From Acanthaster planci (taxonomy: Eukaryota; Echinodermata; Asteroidea; Valvatida; Acanthasteridae), in the NCBI RefSeq assembly GCF_001949145.1, contig NW_019091490.1, positions 1,411,938 through 1,475,937 of the forward strand: DNA of 64,000 bases, in the 5' to 3' direction. The translations under genes were made by a program, and so were the position numbers. The stretch's first letter is position 1. Each line of letters opens with the position of its first letter. Below are positions 61,501 through 64,000 of the stretch, piece after piece. The notes beneath the pieces were generated by a model. It ran no database searches. It was given only the letters and a program-made list of their open reading frames with translations, and was not told where the DNA came from.

Positions 61501-62342
61501 TAGTTCAGCGACCTCGGTATAAATGGAAAAGATGTGAACCTAAAAGCAGCATAAATAATTAAACCAAATCATTTAAATGAATCTTGAAGGTCCCAGACAC
61601 AACATCATAGTAATGATGTGTGCCCTACGGCATCGACTGTAATTCACACTGGGAGATCTAAGGCGTTCAGCAAGGGACGAACGCGGGTTGGTGGGTGTGG
61701 ATTTGTAGGCTGGGATGCAAGGTCAGGGGTGTTGGCACGGTATCTTCCGGGGTGCAGTGGCGTAAATTTGTGCCGGAAAATGGGGGGGGGGGATTGGGGA
61801 TGGGGAATTGTGGGGGGCCGATGATTTGCCTAGTCGTGGAAATTGGAAAGCTGGGGTGGGGTGCGGGGGTGCTGACACCATATGGCACTATAATGTAGGA
61901 GGCGATGTTTATGATACAGATGTACGTCTGTAATATATATTACATACTCCTCCACACATATTCCTCCATGTTGGTTCCAACAATATGGAGACACTCATGT
62001 CGCAAATCTGTATACGGCTCTGCCCGGCCCACGCGATCCTTTCCGATACCGGCATCCCGGATTGCTATAAAGGTTCTCACCATAATGTCGGCCTAATGTG
62101 CACATCAGCTAAGTCTTAGGCCGTGTCTGAATGACCAGGCTGTGGCTCACACTCACGCACGAGTCTATGGTTGTGATTGTAGCCACTCTCCGTAGAGTCA
62201 GGTTCAATTTCAATTTACACCGCTTCACAGTGCCTTCTCCCTTAAGCCAGACGATTCCTGTTCAGAGCTGAATGTATGCAGTCCAAGCTTTGCAGAAAAT
62301 AATCTCTCAGGATATGAAAGGATGACTTCCAAACCCCAATGA

Positions 62343-62514
62343 ACAAACCAACCAACCAACCAACCAACCAACCAACAAAGAAACAAACAAACAAACAAAC
62401 AAACAAACAAACAAACAAACAAACAAACAAACAAACACCCCAACAACCCAACAAACAAACAAACAAACAAACAAACAAACAAACAAACAAACAAACAAAC
62501 AAATAAACAAAAAA
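62343..62514. repeat. Compound (ACCA)n-(AAAC)n microsatellite
   Basis: About 30 bp of ACCA units passes into two long AAAC arrays broken by CCCCAACAACCC at about 62437-62450. On the minus strand it gives a long spurious open frame repeating Cys-Leu-Phe-Val; this is not a gene. Confidence 0.98.
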
Positions 62515-62804
62515 TGAGAGGGTAGTGGAACCAACCCACCCCACTCCGAATTCAATGAGCGAAAATAAGCATGACCCCAAAAGTGCAACACACGGAGAAC
62601 TAGTTGTGCATTTTACAACCAAAAGTGGGGACAAAATGACATCTGTGAAATGCTGCGCGACATAATTGATTTCAAGCAGGGAACTGGGATTTAACCAGCC
62701 GAACAACAACGATGGAATGTGATTAGAGAAGCGAGAGAAGACAGTGTTTTTATGGTGGAGAAGGAAGGACAGACGACTCATGTTTTTGCCTTTTTTTACA
62801 GGCG

Positions 62805-62910
62805 GCCCGATCCCCCGCACAACACGAGCCCCGATATCATGCAAATCCAACATGGTGGTTTTAATCGTCTTTCTGAATAATTCACCAGCGGCAGCCTCCA
62901 TTGTGTGTGG
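62805..62910. promoter_or_regulatory. Candidate enhancer with octamer site
   Basis: Contains a perfect octamer ATGCAAAT (62839-62846), TTTAATCG (Otx-like) and GAATAATTCA in unique DNA. The minus strand is also open here for about 34 codons from a good-context ATG, so a coding exon is an alternative reading. Inference only. Confidence 0.22.
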
Positions 62911-64000
62911 CATATCGACTGCACGGAACGCACGGGGGACAAGCAGTCTGAGTGTGGACATGGACATGTACATGTACGTGTATGTGAGCATTATGCGCAC
63001 ACGTACAGGTTTTCCCGTTGCCCTGCATTGAGCCATTTTAGCGCAATATTGAATTAGCGCGCAAAATAAACGCAACACAGATTAAACTGATCCCCGCTGC
63101 GGTCGTATTTTGTCAGTGCACACACGCTAGCAAGCCAGTGTATCCTTTTAGAGGTTCCCCCTTTTTTTTTATTACCTCAATCGTTCAGTGCTCGGAGCGT
63201 GGAGGGGGGGGAGGGGGCAATGCGGTACGTGGAGTCTTGAAAGCCGCGTGCACGTAGCCCTGGGGCCCGGTAGGACAAACTGCATGCATGGTGTAAGGGA
63301 GCCCGGGAGAAAATATCACATTTGACCGTCTCCGGTAATGACATGTAACTCGGACGACTCAACCCCCTTATGAAACTCCTGGCTCAGCCCAGCGTTTACA
63401 AAATCGGAATATTGGTCAGTTGGGGTCGTGCATGTATAGCGCACGTACTGTACGGCCGTCACAACCCCTAACGCTACACGATCAGATCAGGCGTGCAGCA
63501 ACGCGTGTGGCGGCAGCGGCCGCTCCGCAGACCTGCACTGCATGTACTGTACATGTACATGTACACGACCCGGACATACACACACACAGCCGAGAAACTA
63601 GAGCATGTCCGTAAGAATTGGGCCAGGCCATAGTGCATGTACATGTACAGTCAGGCTGCGTGTCTCTGTGAATGGCGGCGGGTCATTATATGTAAACTAT
63701 ATTTATAAATAAAAATGCACGCCCTGTGGTATGAAACACATATTCCCTTACCAATCTGAATATTTCTCACCAATTTTCATCAGAGAGGTCATTATACACG
63801 GTTGCCCTTTGGGTGTTTTGTGTATTCCTTATACTAAACTGATAAAATCAGACATCAGTGGATGATGTCAATCGGCTCATATGACTATATTGTTTAGAGC
63901 AGGTAATGGCTTTTATTTACATAATCATATTAATTAATTAATGTCTCATAATTGGGCACAATCATGCCGAACCGACCTTTCGTTTTCGGGGCACGTGGGT

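Larger units (their letters stand above)
51081..64000. other. Region downstream of FoxD, no gene recognised
   Basis: I found no second gene here. The stretch holds CTGT, TTG and AAAC microsatellites, scattered ACATGT repeats (62.96, 63.55 and 63.64 kb), a TAATTAATTAAT homeodomain-type word at 63930-63941, and candidate regulatory stretches near 54.0-54.2 and 62.8 kb. Weak exon-like frames on the minus strand at 58438-58585 and 53678-53735 lack confirmation. Confidence 0.6.

Noticed and set aside
62242-63078. 278-codon minus-strand open frame with Cys-Leu-Phe-Val repeats
   Set aside because: It is the translation of an AAAC microsatellite that happens to lack stops; no family similarity or splice support.

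Overview
This is eukaryotic, low-gene-density DNA, almost certainly from an invertebrate deuterostome. The composition, the spliced gene, the intronless FoxD gene and the many short non-autonomous DNA transposons all fit a cephalochordate (amphioxus-like) genome. A hemichordate or echinoderm cannot be excluded by reading alone. I see no prokaryotic operons, CRISPR arrays, viral genes or toxin systems.

Two genes can be identified, both on the + strand. The first is the 3' end of a spliced ZNG1/CBWD gene (a CobW-family zinc metallochaperone GTPase). Its last two coding exons lie at 20043-20169 and 24844-24968, and they join in frame to give the CobW C-terminal domain and a stop. I could not find the exons for its GTPase domain, so they probably lie upstream of the window, in the assembly gap at 1289-1544, or in pieces too short to recognise. 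The second gene is a complete single-exon FoxD transcription factor at 48745-49929 (394 aa from the chosen ATG), with a full forkhead domain, a polyglutamine tract, an acidic N-terminal region and a Groucho-type eh1 motif.

ZNG1 followed by FoxD in the same orientation is the arrangement of the human CBWD/FOXD4 pairs. This is the most informative feature of the window: it suggests an old linkage, perhaps held together by FoxD regulatory DNA spread through the ZNG1 introns and the roughly 24 kb between the genes.

Layout: 1-20042 is ZNG1 intron or upstream DNA with one gap, one SINE and several MITEs. 20170-24843 is the last ZNG1 intron, with a MITE, a second gap and a GCGTCA-rich tandem repeat. 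24969-48744 is intergenic, with a CTCGAG-motif repeat cluster, a SINE, a hAT-type MITE with an exact 8-bp target-site duplication, and several possible enhancers including a SOX-OCT-like site about 0.6 kb upstream of FoxD. 49930-64000 is FoxD 3' UTR and downstream DNA, with microsatellites and one further octamer-bearing candidate enhancer. Most other open frames are short and look like chance.
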